36,789 nucleotides of DNA, taken from an uncultured Pseudomonadota bacterium (GTDB taxonomy: Bacteria > Myxococcota_A > UBA796 > UBA9615). The stretch spans positions 1 to 36,789 of the forward strand of contig CALAGR010000512.1 in NCBI GenBank assembly GCA_937891735.1, read 5' to 3'. Below, piece after piece: positions 18,742 to 27,412 of the stretch. The number at the start of each line of letters is the position of its first letter. The first letter of the stretch is position 1. Below the pieces are notes generated by a model. It was not told the origin of the DNA and searched no databases. It saw nothing but the letters and a program-made list of their open reading frames with translations. The translations under genes and the position numbers were made by a program.

Positions 18742-19449
18742 ATGTCCTCCCTGGCCAACCCGCTTCGCAGATTCGTCGCGTCCGCCCTCGCCGAGCGTGC
18801 GAACCCGGAGCACGCCGGGCCGATGCAGGCCTACATGAAGACGGACATGCCGTTCCTGGGCGTCAAGAAGCCCGACCGGATCTCCATCGAGCGGGAGATG
18901 AAGAGGCGCTTCGCCCCGGCGGATCGGCAGGAGTGGGAGGAGGGCGTGCTGGCGCTCTGGTCGCTGCCCCACCGGGAGGGCAAGTACCTCGCGATCGAGT
19001 ACGCGAAGGCGTATCGGGCCCATGCGGTGCCCGCGAGCCTGCCGCTGTTCGAGCGCCTCATCCGGGAAGGCGCGTGGTGGGACCTCGTGGACGACGTCGC
19101 CGCCCACCTCGTGGGGCGGGTGTGGAGCACCGCCCGGGACTGGACCGGACCCCGCATGGACGCCTGGATCGACGACCCGGATCTGTGGATCCGCCGGACC
19201 GCCATCATCGGCCAGCTCAAGCACAAGGCCGACACCGACAGCGAGCGCCTGTTCCGCTACTGCCGCGCCCGCATGCACGAGCGGGAGTTCTTCATGCGCA
19301 AGGCGATCGGCTGGGCGCTGCGCCAGTACGGTTACAGCGCGCCGGGACCCGTTCGTGAGTTCCTGCTCACGCACCGTGCGGAGCTGAGCGGCTTGAGCTT
19401 TCGGGAAGGTGCTCGCGTCCTGATCAAGCAGGGCTTGATGGAGCCCTGA
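18742..19449 (+). CDS. AlkD-family DNA alkylation repair protein
   Basis: 'YMKTDMPFLGVKKPDR', 'WWDLVDDVAAHLVG', 'DLWIRRTAIIGQLKHK', 'EFFMRKAIGWALRQYG' are characteristic of the ALK repeat / AlkD family. Confidence 0.9.
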   Translation: MSSLANPLRRFVASALAERANPEHAGPMQAYMKTDMPFLGVKKPDRISIEREMKRRFAPADRQEWEEGVLALWSLPHREGKYLAIEYAKAYRAHAVPASLPLFERLIREGAWWDLVDDVAAHLVGRVWSTARDWTGPRMDAWIDDPDLWIRRTAIIGQLKHKADTDSERLFRYCRARMHEREFFMRKAIGWALRQYGYSAPGPVREFLLTHRAELSGLSFREGARVLIKQGLMEP

Positions 19450-20422
19450 CCCGTCGGGCCACGACCATCACGATGTCGCCCTGCCAGCGGTTGAGCAGCG
19501 GGCCCAGGGTCGCGTCGAAGAGCAGCACGAAGGGCATCCCCAGGAGCCCCGCGGCCCAGCTCACCCCCTTCATCAGGGGGTTGTTCGCGAAGCGGCTGCG
19601 ACGGCCCAGCGTGTTCTGCACGCGGTGCACCCAGGACGCCGAGAGGGTGAGCGGGTAACCACTCACGCCCCAGCTCACGGGCTCCAGCCCCGCCGCGCGC
19701 AGCGCCCGCTCCAGGCCCGGGCGGGAGAACAGGTGCACATGCTGGGGCGGCAGATGCGGCCACCACCAGCGGCCCAGCAGGCGGATCCCCCAGCCGTCCC
19801 CCCGGGGCACCTCGACCTCCACCAGCCCACCCTCACGCACCAGGCTCGCGGCGTGGGCGAGGGCCTGCTCGGGTCGCGGATGGTGCTCGAGGAAGTGGTT
19901 CATGGACACGACGTCGGCGGGCGCCTCGAGCGTGACGTCGTCGAACAGCCGACGGATCACGCGGGGTCCCGACCCTGCCCCGAGCGCCTGCTCCAGGCGC
20001 GCTTCGGTCGCGTCCGCCGCCGGGCCGCCCAACTCGACGCCCTGCGCATCGGTGGTGCCCAGCGCGACGGCGAGCTCGCTGAGGAAGTGGCCCAGCCCAC
20101 AGCCCACGTCCAGGATCCGGACCGGCCCCTCCGAGTCCAGCGCCGCCACCACGGCCGCGATCCGCGCCCGGCGCAGCCCCCGGTCGAACCCCGACTCGTT
20201 CGCCTTGCGCATCACCTCGAGGTTCTCGGGCGTGTAGAGCTGCCCGTAGAACTCCGCCAGGACCGCCGCGTCGGGCATCGGGGCGAGGGTGCCATGTCCG
20301 CAGGCGCACCGCGCGAACGTCCAGGTGCCCTGCCCGTGCAGGACGAGGTCCCGAACGGGATAGGCCGCGGTGGCCTCATTGGCGCCACACACGGGACACG
20401 GAGGGGTGCTGACGGTGCTCAC
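19424..20422 (-). CDS. Class I SAM-dependent methyltransferase with N-terminal zinc-ribbon-like CPVC module
   Basis: '[18 protein letters not shown]', SAM motif '[18 protein letters not shown]', '[15 protein letters not shown]'. GTG start 20422 overlaps the upstream stop as GTGA. Confidence 0.88.
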   Translation of the reverse strand: MSTVSTPPCPVCGANEATAAYPVRDLVLHGQGTWTFARCACGHGTLAPMPDAAVLAEFYGQLYTPENLEVMRKANESGFDRGLRRARIAAVVAALDSEGPVRILDVGCGLGHFLSELAVALGTTDAQGVELGGPAADATEARLEQALGAGSGPRVIRRLFDDVTLEAPADVVSMNHFLEHHPRPEQALAHAASLVREGGLVEVEVPRGDGWGIRLLGRWWWPHLPPQHVHLFSRPGLERALRAAGLEPVSWGVSGYPLTLSASWVHRVQNTLGRRSRFANNPLMKGVSWAAGLLGMPFVLLFDATLGPLLNRWQGDIVMVVARRVRAPSSPA

Positions 20423-21927
20423 GGCGCGGATCGTACCGGTCCCTGCCGCCAACGCAGGCGGCGCAGCAGCGTGTTGCGGCCGATCCCCAGCCGACGGGCG
20501 GCCTCGGAGTGGTTTCCGCCGCAGGCCTGCACGGCGTCGGCGACGTAGTCCGACACCACCTCCCGCAGGGGGCGAATCGCGTCGGGGCGCCCGGGGCGTG
20601 GTGCCGCCACCGGTGGGGGCACGGGCGTGCTCCCCTTCGCCCCCCGCAGCTCCAGGTCCGCGACGCCGATCCGCTCCCCCGGGGCCAGCACCACCCCGGA
20701 CTCCACGGCGTGCTCGAGCTCCCGCACGTTCCCGGGCCACCCGTGTCCGTGCAGCCGCGCCCTCGCCTCAGGGGTCAGCCGCATGCCGGACCGACCGTAC
20801 TTGCGGGCCGCCTCGAACAGGAAGTGGTCGATCAGTCGATCCAGATCCGCGTGGTCCCGCTCCCGAAGCGGCGGGACCCGGATCTCCACCACCCGAAGGC
20901 GGTAGTACAGGTCCTGCCGGAACGTGCCCTGCTCGATCCGCTCCTCCAGATCCTGGTGCGTGGCCGCCACCACCCGCAGATCCGCGGTGTGCAGGGCCGT
21001 CCCCCCCACGCGGAACCAGGTCCGGTCCTGCAGGAGCCGCAGCAGCCGGCTCTGGGCTGCGATGGGCAGCTCTGCGATCTCATCGAGGAACAGCGTGCCG
21101 CCGTCCGCCGCCGCCACCTTGCCGTCCACCGCCTCCCCGGCGCCGGTGAAGGCGCCCCGCTCGTGGCCGAACAGCTCGTTCTCCACCAGCCCCCCGGGCA
21201 GCGCGCCGCAGTCCACCTTGATGAACGGCCCCTGGGCGCGGGGTGAGTTGTGGTGCACGGCCCGCGCGATCAGCTCCTTGCCGCTGCCGCTCTCTCCCAG
21301 CACGAGCACGGTGGCCTGGGTGCGGCTCGCCCGCTGCGCCCGGTCGTACACCCGCTGCATCGCCGCCGACTCTCCGACGATGCCGTTGAAACGGAACGAG
21401 AGGGGCCGGGCACCCTCCCGGAGCTGGCTCCACAGGGACGTCGCGTCGAGCAGGCGACCCAGCTCGATGGCCGTGATCTCCAGCTCACGCCGGTCGCCAG
21501 CGCCGAAGCGCCCGTGCAGTCGATTGAGGACCTGGACCACGCCCACCAGCTCCCCATCCGGGGTGCGGATCGCCGCGGCCATCAGCGAGTCGGTGCGGTA
21601 GCCGGTCAGGGCGTCGTAGCGGGCCGCGAACCGCTCGTCGGCGGCGGCGGTGTTGACCACCACGGTCTCGCCGGTGCGCGCGACCTCGCCGGCGATGCCC
21701 TCCCCCACGGCAAGGCGGATCTCCTGGTTGGACAGCGCGGTGGCGACCCGGCTGATCAGCTCGCCCCGGGCGCGATCCAGCAGGTACAGCGTCGCTCGGT
21801 CCGATCCCAGGTGCTCCGCGACCCCGAGCATCAGGACGGCGAGCAGCTCGTCGAGATCGACCGGCGCCGCGCCGAGGTCGGCGGTGACCCGTGCGATCCG
21901 TTTCGGATCATATGAGGCGGTCTTCAT
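20419..21927 (-). CDS. Sigma54-dependent transcriptional activator: GAF + AAA+ + Fis-type HTH
   Basis: '[16 protein letters not shown]', '[10 protein letters not shown]', '[13 protein letters not shown]', '[16 protein letters not shown]', C-terminal '[23 protein letters not shown]'; N-terminal GAF-like region. Confidence 0.95.
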   Translation of the reverse strand: MKTASYDPKRIARVTADLGAAPVDLDELLAVLMLGVAEHLGSDRATLYLLDRARGELISRVATALSNQEIRLAVGEGIAGEVARTGETVVVNTAAADERFAARYDALTGYRTDSLMAAAIRTPDGELVGVVQVLNRLHGRFGAGDRRELEITAIELGRLLDATSLWSQLREGARPLSFRFNGIVGESAAMQRVYDRAQRASRTQATVLVLGESGSGKELIARAVHHNSPRAQGPFIKVDCGALPGGLVENELFGHERGAFTGAGEAVDGKVAAADGGTLFLDEIAELPIAAQSRLLRLLQDRTWFRVGGTALHTADLRVVAATHQDLEERIEQGTFRQDLYYRLRVVEIRVPPLRERDHADLDRLIDHFLFEAARKYGRSGMRLTPEARARLHGHGWPGNVRELEHAVESGVVLAPGERIGVADLELRGAKGSTPVPPPVAAPRPGRPDAIRPLREVVSDYVADAVQACGGNHSEAARRLGIGRNTLLRRLRWRQGPVRSAP

Positions 21928-22005
21928 CGATCCACTATGAACCACCTGGACGATTCTGGCGCACATCGATCTGCCCGATTCGCACGACGCCGCACCGTGG
22001 CCGCG

Positions 22006-22021
22006 TTGGCACGGCCATTGC
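22006..22021 (+). promoter_or_regulatory. Sigma54 (-24/-12) promoter
   Basis: TTGGCACGGCCATTGC matches the consensus YTGGCACGrNNNTTGC; GG-to-GC spacing is correct and an SD 'aaggagaggag' lies ~20 nt downstream. Confidence 0.88.
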
Positions 22022-22057
22022 TCTCCCGAGGTGGGCCCGAAGGAGAGGAGTCCACCC

Positions 22058-22252
22058 ATGACGGATCACACCCACCTGCTCACCAACGCCATCGCCGGCC
22101 TGCGCGGCGGGGGCCCGACGCCGCCCGACGAACCCCTGAGCCCTGAAGACGCGATGGCCCTGGCCGCGTTCCTCATCGCGGAGCTGGCTCCCCTCCGCGA
22201 GACACGGCTGGACATCGCCACCTTGAGGAGGGACCCGGAGCCAGAGGGCTGA
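22058..22252 (+). CDS. Small protein (64 aa) under a sigma54 promoter; function unknown
   Basis: ATG 22058 directly after a strong SD (22040-22050), '[64 protein letters not shown]'. Confidence 0.75.
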   Translation: MTDHTHLLTNAIAGLRGGGPTPPDEPLSPEDAMALAAFLIAELAPLRETRLDIATLRRDPEPEG

Positions 22253-22330
22253 GGGGTCTGCGGCGCCGTCGAGAGTCCTCGTGACCCATTCGTCTCAAGT
22301 CCGCGGCGGGACCGGCCGATAGGTGCCGCC

Positions 22331-23512
22331 ATGGCAGGTGTATTCGGGCGACTGAAGGGATGGGGCGCAGCGCCCGGGGGGACCCCTGCGCCGGTCGAGG
22401 CCCCGGCCCCTGGATCCGACGGGCTCGTCACCGCGGATGCAGGGCTCGACGCCGCCCTGGACACGCTCGCCTCGGTGCTGCGTTCCTACGGCCGGGCCGC
22501 CCTGGACACGGAGACGGCCACCGCCGAGAGCATTGACGAACGCTGTGAGTCCTGGGCCCGCCACGTCCTGAACGGCTCCCCGATCCCGGGCCCGCACGGC
22601 GCGTCGCCGACCGACGAAGAGCCGGCCCCGGTGCCCGTGGAGCAGCGCGCGTGGGCCCCCTTGCGCAGGTTCTTCCGGGACCAGCGGCAGGGGGAGGTGG
22701 CCCACCACGGGCAGGTCGGAACCACGCTGCGGGGCACCGTCCTGGAGCTCGTGGACGTCGTCTACAAGGCCTTCGAGGACGGACGCGGGGTGGACGAGGA
22801 GCTCAGCGCGCGGGCCTGTGAGCTTCGGGCGGCCCTCGCCAGCGAGGACGTCACGACCCTGCGCACCGCGGCCCAACGGGTGACCGCATCCCTGGAGCAG
22901 AGCCTGGAGCGCCGGGAGGCCATTCACGAGCGGGCCGTGAAGTCCCTGGGGCGCCGGCTCCGGGTGGTCCGGGACCAGCTCAAGGAGGCCACCCGGGCCG
23001 CGGAGGTGGATGCCCTCACGGGGCTGGCCAACCGCGCCGCGCTGGACCGGCGCATCGAGGCGAGCATCACCCTGAGCCGCTTCACCGGCCAGCCCGAGTG
23101 CCTGCTCATGCTCGACATCGATCACTTCAAGACCGTCAACGACACCCACGGCCACCGGGTCGGCGACCGGGTGCTCGCCGAGATCGGCGCCTGCCTCGCG
23201 CGCACCGTCATCCGCCGCAGTGACTTCGTGGCCCGTTATGGCGGCGAGGAGTTCTCGGTGGTGCTGAGCGACACCGACTCCGAGCAGGCCGTGTCCGTCG
23301 GGGAGCGGGTGCTGCGGGACATCCGGGCGCTCCGCGTGCCCCTGGAGGGCGGTGGGAGCCTGTCCGTGACGGCGAGCCTGGGCCTCGCGGACCTGCGCAG
23401 CGACGACGACGCGCCGAGCTGGATCGACGCGGCGGATCGCGCGATGTACCGCGCGAAGGATGAGGGCCGCGACCAGCTCTGCGTTCGGGGGTCCACGTCG
23501 GGCGGGCGCTAG
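22331..23512 (+). CDS. Soluble diguanylate cyclase (GGDEF)
   Basis: 'DALTGLANRAALDRRI', 'LLMLDIDHFKTVNDTHGH', 'RRSDFVARYGGEEFSVVL': active-site GGEEF plus an upstream RxxD I-site. No TM segment. Confidence 0.95.
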   Translation: MAGVFGRLKGWGAAPGGTPAPVEAPAPGSDGLVTADAGLDAALDTLASVLRSYGRAALDTETATAESIDERCESWARHVLNGSPIPGPHGASPTDEEPAPVPVEQRAWAPLRRFFRDQRQGEVAHHGQVGTTLRGTVLELVDVVYKAFEDGRGVDEELSARACELRAALASEDVTTLRTAAQRVTASLEQSLERREAIHERAVKSLGRRLRVVRDQLKEATRAAEVDALTGLANRAALDRRIEASITLSRFTGQPECLLMLDIDHFKTVNDTHGHRVGDRVLAEIGACLARTVIRRSDFVARYGGEEFSVVLSDTDSEQAVSVGERVLRDIRALRVPLEGGGSLSVTASLGLADLRSDDDAPSWIDAADRAMYRAKDEGRDQLCVRGSTSGGR

Positions 23513-23521
23513 ACTGCCGGC

Positions 23522-24562
23522 GTGCCGCCCGTCCACCGCAGCGAATCGCCCCTGTGGCAGGTCACCCGCGAGCCGCTGATCCACCAGCTGCTGGGCTACC
23601 TGACCGACGCGCGCCGACGCATCGACGAGGGCCCCGGGCCCCACCGGCTCGAGTTCAGCCGCAGCCGCATCGCCGAGGTCGAGCACGCCTACCGCCGCAT
23701 GGTCCGACAGGGCGAGGAGCGCCTGCATCGGCTGGGGCAGCTGATGTGCGACTCCCTGTTCGAGGCGGGCCGCGATCTGGACAGCGTGGTGGTGGGCGAG
23801 GTGGTGGCCACCGGGCGCCGGTTCACCCTCACGCAGCCCCTGAGTGAAGCGGACCTCTTCGGACTCACGGACCTGGAGCTGGGGGACCGCGTCCTGCGCC
23901 GGGTCGCCATCGACGGAGGCGCCTGCCGCCTGATCGCGAACCGGGTCGAGTACCTGCCCCACCGCGAGAACCCCTTCGGAGTGCACAAGCTCGTGTGCCG
24001 GGTGAAGGCCGAAGAGGAGCTGTGGAACAAGGTCATCGACGAGCTGTTCGACCTCGACTCCATCGTGCAGCGCGACAAGGAGCTGCGGCACCTGTCCAGG
24101 TACGTCAAGGACGTCTTCGGGCTCAAGTTCGTGGTCAGCAACGAGCAGCAGGTGCTCGCGCTCCAGCGCCACCTCACGGACCTGCGCTGGAGCCGCGACG
24201 CCCTGTCCGAGCGGGAGATCCCCGCCAGCGACGACACCGTGCGCCTGCACTTCCTGGAGACGAAGGACTACCTGAGCCGGAGCAAGTCCTCGGGATGGAC
24301 GGCGGTGAAGTCCGTCGTGCGCTGGTGGGATGGGCTCTTCGAGATCCAGGTGCAGCCGCTGGTCAACTACTACCGTGAGCGGGAGCGGCTCACGCGCGAG
24401 AGTCACCAGGCTCACAAGCAGCGCCGGGACCTGCTGCGGGAGCAGGTCGGGGAGCGACTCCCCCTGCTCACGTTCACCCGCCAGCTCCTTCAGTGGCTCT
24501 TCACGGGAGCCCAGGGAGCGCCGCCGGAGCACCCGGGAGTGCAGATCGTGGTGGGGCCCTAG
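23522..24562 (+). CDS. Divergent RelA/SpoT-like (alarmone synthetase fold) protein
   Basis: GTG 23522. Ordered motif set 'CRVK...[15 protein letters not shown]...[21 protein letters not shown]...FEIQVQP...ESHQAHKQ' parallels RelA/SpoT 'RVK..DiaGlRi..DYI..K.sGYrSyH..EIQIRT..EH..YK'. Confidence 0.65.
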   Translation: MPPVHRSESPLWQVTREPLIHQLLGYLTDARRRIDEGPGPHRLEFSRSRIAEVEHAYRRMVRQGEERLHRLGQLMCDSLFEAGRDLDSVVVGEVVATGRRFTLTQPLSEADLFGLTDLELGDRVLRRVAIDGGACRLIANRVEYLPHRENPFGVHKLVCRVKAEEELWNKVIDELFDLDSIVQRDKELRHLSRYVKDVFGLKFVVSNEQQVLALQRHLTDLRWSRDALSEREIPASDDTVRLHFLETKDYLSRSKSSGWTAVKSVVRWWDGLFEIQVQPLVNYYRERERLTRESHQAHKQRRDLLREQVGERLPLLTFTRQLLQWLFTGAQGAPPEHPGVQIVVGP

Positions 24563-24627
24563 TCTCTCTGTCGCCCCTGAACCCCGGGTATCGAGGCCTC
24601 TGGATCGACTCCTCGCCGATCCACCCT

Positions 24628-24678
24628 TTGAATCTGGACCAAATTGGTCCATTATTGCATCGTGGACTGAAACGGTCC
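24628..24678 (+). promoter_or_regulatory. Sigma70-like promoter with palindromic operator in the spacer and a second GGAC-N7-GTCC site downstream
   Basis: TTGAAT (24628-24633), 16-nt spacer, CATTAT (24650-24655). TGGACCAA-A-TTGGTCCA palindrome at 24635-24651; GGACTGAAACGGTCC at 24664-24678. Confidence 0.6.
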
Positions 24679-24722
24679 GCGCTGCGAGACCAAGGGCGCA
24701 GCCAACGAGACCCGGAGCAGAC

Positions 24723-25577
24723 ATGGCAGGCAGCCGTCGTGAGAACCGCATCCTCGACCACTACCTCAAGGTAATGGGGGCCCATCCCCTCATGAACCGC
24801 GCCGACGAGTACGAGACAGGGCGCTTGATCATGGAAGGCACCCCCGTGGAGAAGATCCGCGCGCGGGAGAAGATGATCAACTGCAACCTGCGCCTCGTCG
24901 TGCACATCGCGAAGCAGTACGGCTACCGGGGCATGCCCCTGTCCGACCTGATCCAGGAGGGCAACATCGGGCTGATGCGCGCCGCGGAGAAGTTCGAGTA
25001 CCACCGCGGGTTCAAGTTCAGCACCTACGCCACCTGGTGGATCCGGCAGGCCATCGTGCGGGGCATCGAGTCCAGCTGCCGCACCATCCGCGTGCCCGTC
25101 TACAAGGTCGGCCTGATGAACTCCGTGCGCCAGAAGGGCAAGGAGATGGCCGGGATCCTCGGACGGGAGCCCAGCCGCGAAGAGCTCGCCGCAGAGATGC
25201 ACATGGAGCTCGGTGAGCTCGAGGACCTGCTGGGCATGGGGCGTGATCCCGTGAGCCTGGACAAGCCCGTGGGCGAAGACGGCACGACCTCGCTGGGCGA
25301 GCTGATCGCCTCCGACGCGGAGATGCCCGACAAGGCGCTCGTGGTGGAGGCGCTGCAGGATCAGGTGTTTCGCGCCCTCGCGACCCTGACCCCCCGGGAG
25401 GAGCAGGTGCTCCGGCTGCGCTACGGCATGGACGAAGGCGACGCCCTGTCCCTGGAGAAGATCGGCCGCGAATTCAGCCTCACCCGGGAGCGGATCCGGC
25501 AGATCGAGCTCCGGGCGTTGGAGAAGCTGCGCGGCACCAAGCGCCAGCACTACCTCGCGGACTTCGCGGTCGCCTGA
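24723..25577 (+). CDS. Sigma70-family (group 2, RpoD/RpoS-like) RNA polymerase sigma factor
   Basis: '[57 protein letters not shown]', '[15 protein letters not shown]', '[20 protein letters not shown]'. Confidence 0.95.
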   Translation: MAGSRRENRILDHYLKVMGAHPLMNRADEYETGRLIMEGTPVEKIRAREKMINCNLRLVVHIAKQYGYRGMPLSDLIQEGNIGLMRAAEKFEYHRGFKFSTYATWWIRQAIVRGIESSCRTIRVPVYKVGLMNSVRQKGKEMAGILGREPSREELAAEMHMELGELEDLLGMGRDPVSLDKPVGEDGTTSLGELIASDAEMPDKALVVEALQDQVFRALATLTPREEQVLRLRYGMDEGDALSLEKIGREFSLTRERIRQIELRALEKLRGTKRQHYLADFAVA

Positions 25578-25600
25578 CTCCGACGTAGACTGGTCCCCGC

Positions 25601-27001
25601 GTGGCCGGACCGGACACCACCTTCGACGTCGCAGAGACCCGCTCCCTGCACGCCCACCTCCCGGCGGATCTGTCGATCTCCCGGCTGCTCGTGGCGTGGT
25701 CGCCGGACGCGGACCAGGTGGGGCGCGCGGTGGCGCTGGAGTCGAGCCCGGTGCGCATCGGTCGCCGCTCCAAGAAGAGCGGACCGGAGCTCCAGCTCGC
25801 CGACGCCGCCGTGTCCCGCGAGCACGCGGTGGTCGAGCCGGCCCAGGGGGGCTGGCAGGTCCGAAACCTCGGCAGCCGGAACGGCACCTGGGTGCACGGT
25901 CAGCTCCGGGACGTGCAGGTCCTGAGCCACGGCACCGTGATCCGCATCGGCGAGACCCTGCTGCTGTTCCAGGAGCTGACCGTCAAGCTGAACGAGCGCC
26001 TGCTCGCCGAGGTCGCACCCCTCATGGGCCCGTCCCTGGCCATGGAGCGGGTGCGCGGGCAGGTCGCCGACGTCGCCCGGTCCGACATCCCCGTCCTGGT
26101 GACCGGGCCCTCCGGCACCGGCAAGGAGCTCGTCGCCGCCGAGGTGCACAAGCGATCCGGGCGGCGCGGGGCCTTCGTGCCCGTCAACTGCGGGGCGCTC
26201 CCGCGGGAGCTGGTGGAGAGCGAGCTGTTCGGACACGTGGACGGCGCCTTCACGGGGGCCCGCAAGGCGGCCCCAGGCCTGTTCCGGGCGGCCGACGGCG
26301 GCACGCTGTTCCTCGACGAGATCGGTGAGCTGCCCCTGGAGATGCAGCCGCGGCTGCTGCGCGTGCTGGCCACCGGCGAGATCCGCCCGGTGGGCTCGGA
26401 GCGGGCGACCCGGGTCGATGCGCGGGTCGTCGCCGCCACCAACCGCGACCCCGAGGGCGACGTCGCCGCGGGCACCTTCCGCGGGGACCTGCTGGCGCGC
26501 CTGTCGGGGTGGCGGATCCACATGCCCACGCTCCGGCAGCGCCGGTCGGACGTGCTCCCCATCGCGCGCCACTTCGCGGACGGGCGACTCATCCTCACCG
26601 CCGACGCCGCCGAGGCGCTGCTGCTTCACGACTGGCCCTGGAACGTCCGGGAGCTGGAGCAGACCATCCGGGCCAGCCGGGTGCGCGCCGGCAGCGGGCC
26701 CCTGACCCTGGAGCACCTGCCGGAGGCGATCCGCGAGCCCCTCGACGCGCGACACCGCGCGATGGATCAGAGGGTGACCGACGCCCTGCCCCCGGTGAGC
26801 GTGCAGGCGCCGGCGCGGATGCCCCCGGCGCTCAGCGTGCCCCGGGACCGCACCCCCGACGCGGCGGATCTGCGGCGGGTGCTCGACTGGTACGAAGGCA
26901 ACGTCTCGCAGGTGGCGGCGTTCTTCGGCAAGGAGCGGGCCCAGGTGTATCGCTGGGCGCGCCGGCTCGAGATCGACCCCACCGACTTCCGCAAAGCATG
27001 A
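25601..27001 (+). CDS. FHA-domain sigma54-dependent activator
   Basis: FHA signature 'VRIGRRSKKSGPELQLADAAVSREHAVVE...VRNLGSRNGTWVHG'; AAA+ 'GPSGTGKELVAAEVH', 'GAFTGA', '[13 protein letters not shown]', 'WPWNVRELEQ'; C-terminal HTH. Confidence 0.94.
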   Translation: MAGPDTTFDVAETRSLHAHLPADLSISRLLVAWSPDADQVGRAVALESSPVRIGRRSKKSGPELQLADAAVSREHAVVEPAQGGWQVRNLGSRNGTWVHGQLRDVQVLSHGTVIRIGETLLLFQELTVKLNERLLAEVAPLMGPSLAMERVRGQVADVARSDIPVLVTGPSGTGKELVAAEVHKRSGRRGAFVPVNCGALPRELVESELFGHVDGAFTGARKAAPGLFRAADGGTLFLDEIGELPLEMQPRLLRVLATGEIRPVGSERATRVDARVVAATNRDPEGDVAAGTFRGDLLARLSGWRIHMPTLRQRRSDVLPIARHFADGRLILTADAAEALLLHDWPWNVRELEQTIRASRVRAGSGPLTLEHLPEAIREPLDARHRAMDQRVTDALPPVSVQAPARMPPALSVPRDRTPDAADLRRVLDWYEGNVSQVAAFFGKERAQVYRWARRLEIDPTDFRKA

Positions 27002-27402
27002 CGCCTGCCCCCCTGCGCGTGGCGTTCCTCGGCCTGACGGCGCTCCTGGCGTCGTCCTGCACGGGCCCCTCGTGTTCGTCCGCGATCTGCGGCTGCTGGG
27101 AGCCGTTCCGGGTGGATCTCGAGATCACGGTGGTGGACCAGGACGGCGACCCACTTCAGGACATCGAGGCGATCTGCCTCAACGAAGGGGAGCCCATCGC
27201 CGTCAGCGGCGTGGACGGCGTCATCGCCCACTCCTTCGACACCCGCGTGAGCCCCGGGTGCGGTCCCGAGCGCTGCAGGACGATCACGCTGTCGGATCCG
27301 GCCGGGCTGTGTGACGGCACCCAGAGCACCATCGCCGTCTTGAACTTCACCACGGTCGAGCTGACCTGCGAGGCTCCCGGGGACGACGACTCGGCGCGCT
27401 GA
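26998..27402 (+). CDS. Cys-rich putative lipoprotein
   Basis: ATG overlaps the upstream stop (ATGA). 'LTALLASSCTGPSCSSAICGCW' lipobox and Cys cluster. Confidence 0.8.
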   Translation: MTPAPLRVAFLGLTALLASSCTGPSCSSAICGCWEPFRVDLEITVVDQDGDPLQDIEAICLNEGEPIAVSGVDGVIAHSFDTRVSPGCGPERCRTITLSDPAGLCDGTQSTIAVLNFTTVELTCEAPGDDDSAR

Positions 27403-27412
27403 TCAGGGCTCG

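Noticed and set aside
17722-19374. N-terminal extension of the TPR ORF to 19374 (1171 aa)
   Set aside because: The extension runs antisense to AlkD and out of frame through the lipoprotein gene; the GTG at 17721 with a signal peptide is the better start.
21952-21991. Possible activator-binding direct repeat (CGATTCtggCGCAC / CGATTCGCAC) upstream of the sigma54 promoter
   Set aside because: Too short and imperfect to support without footprinting or conservation.
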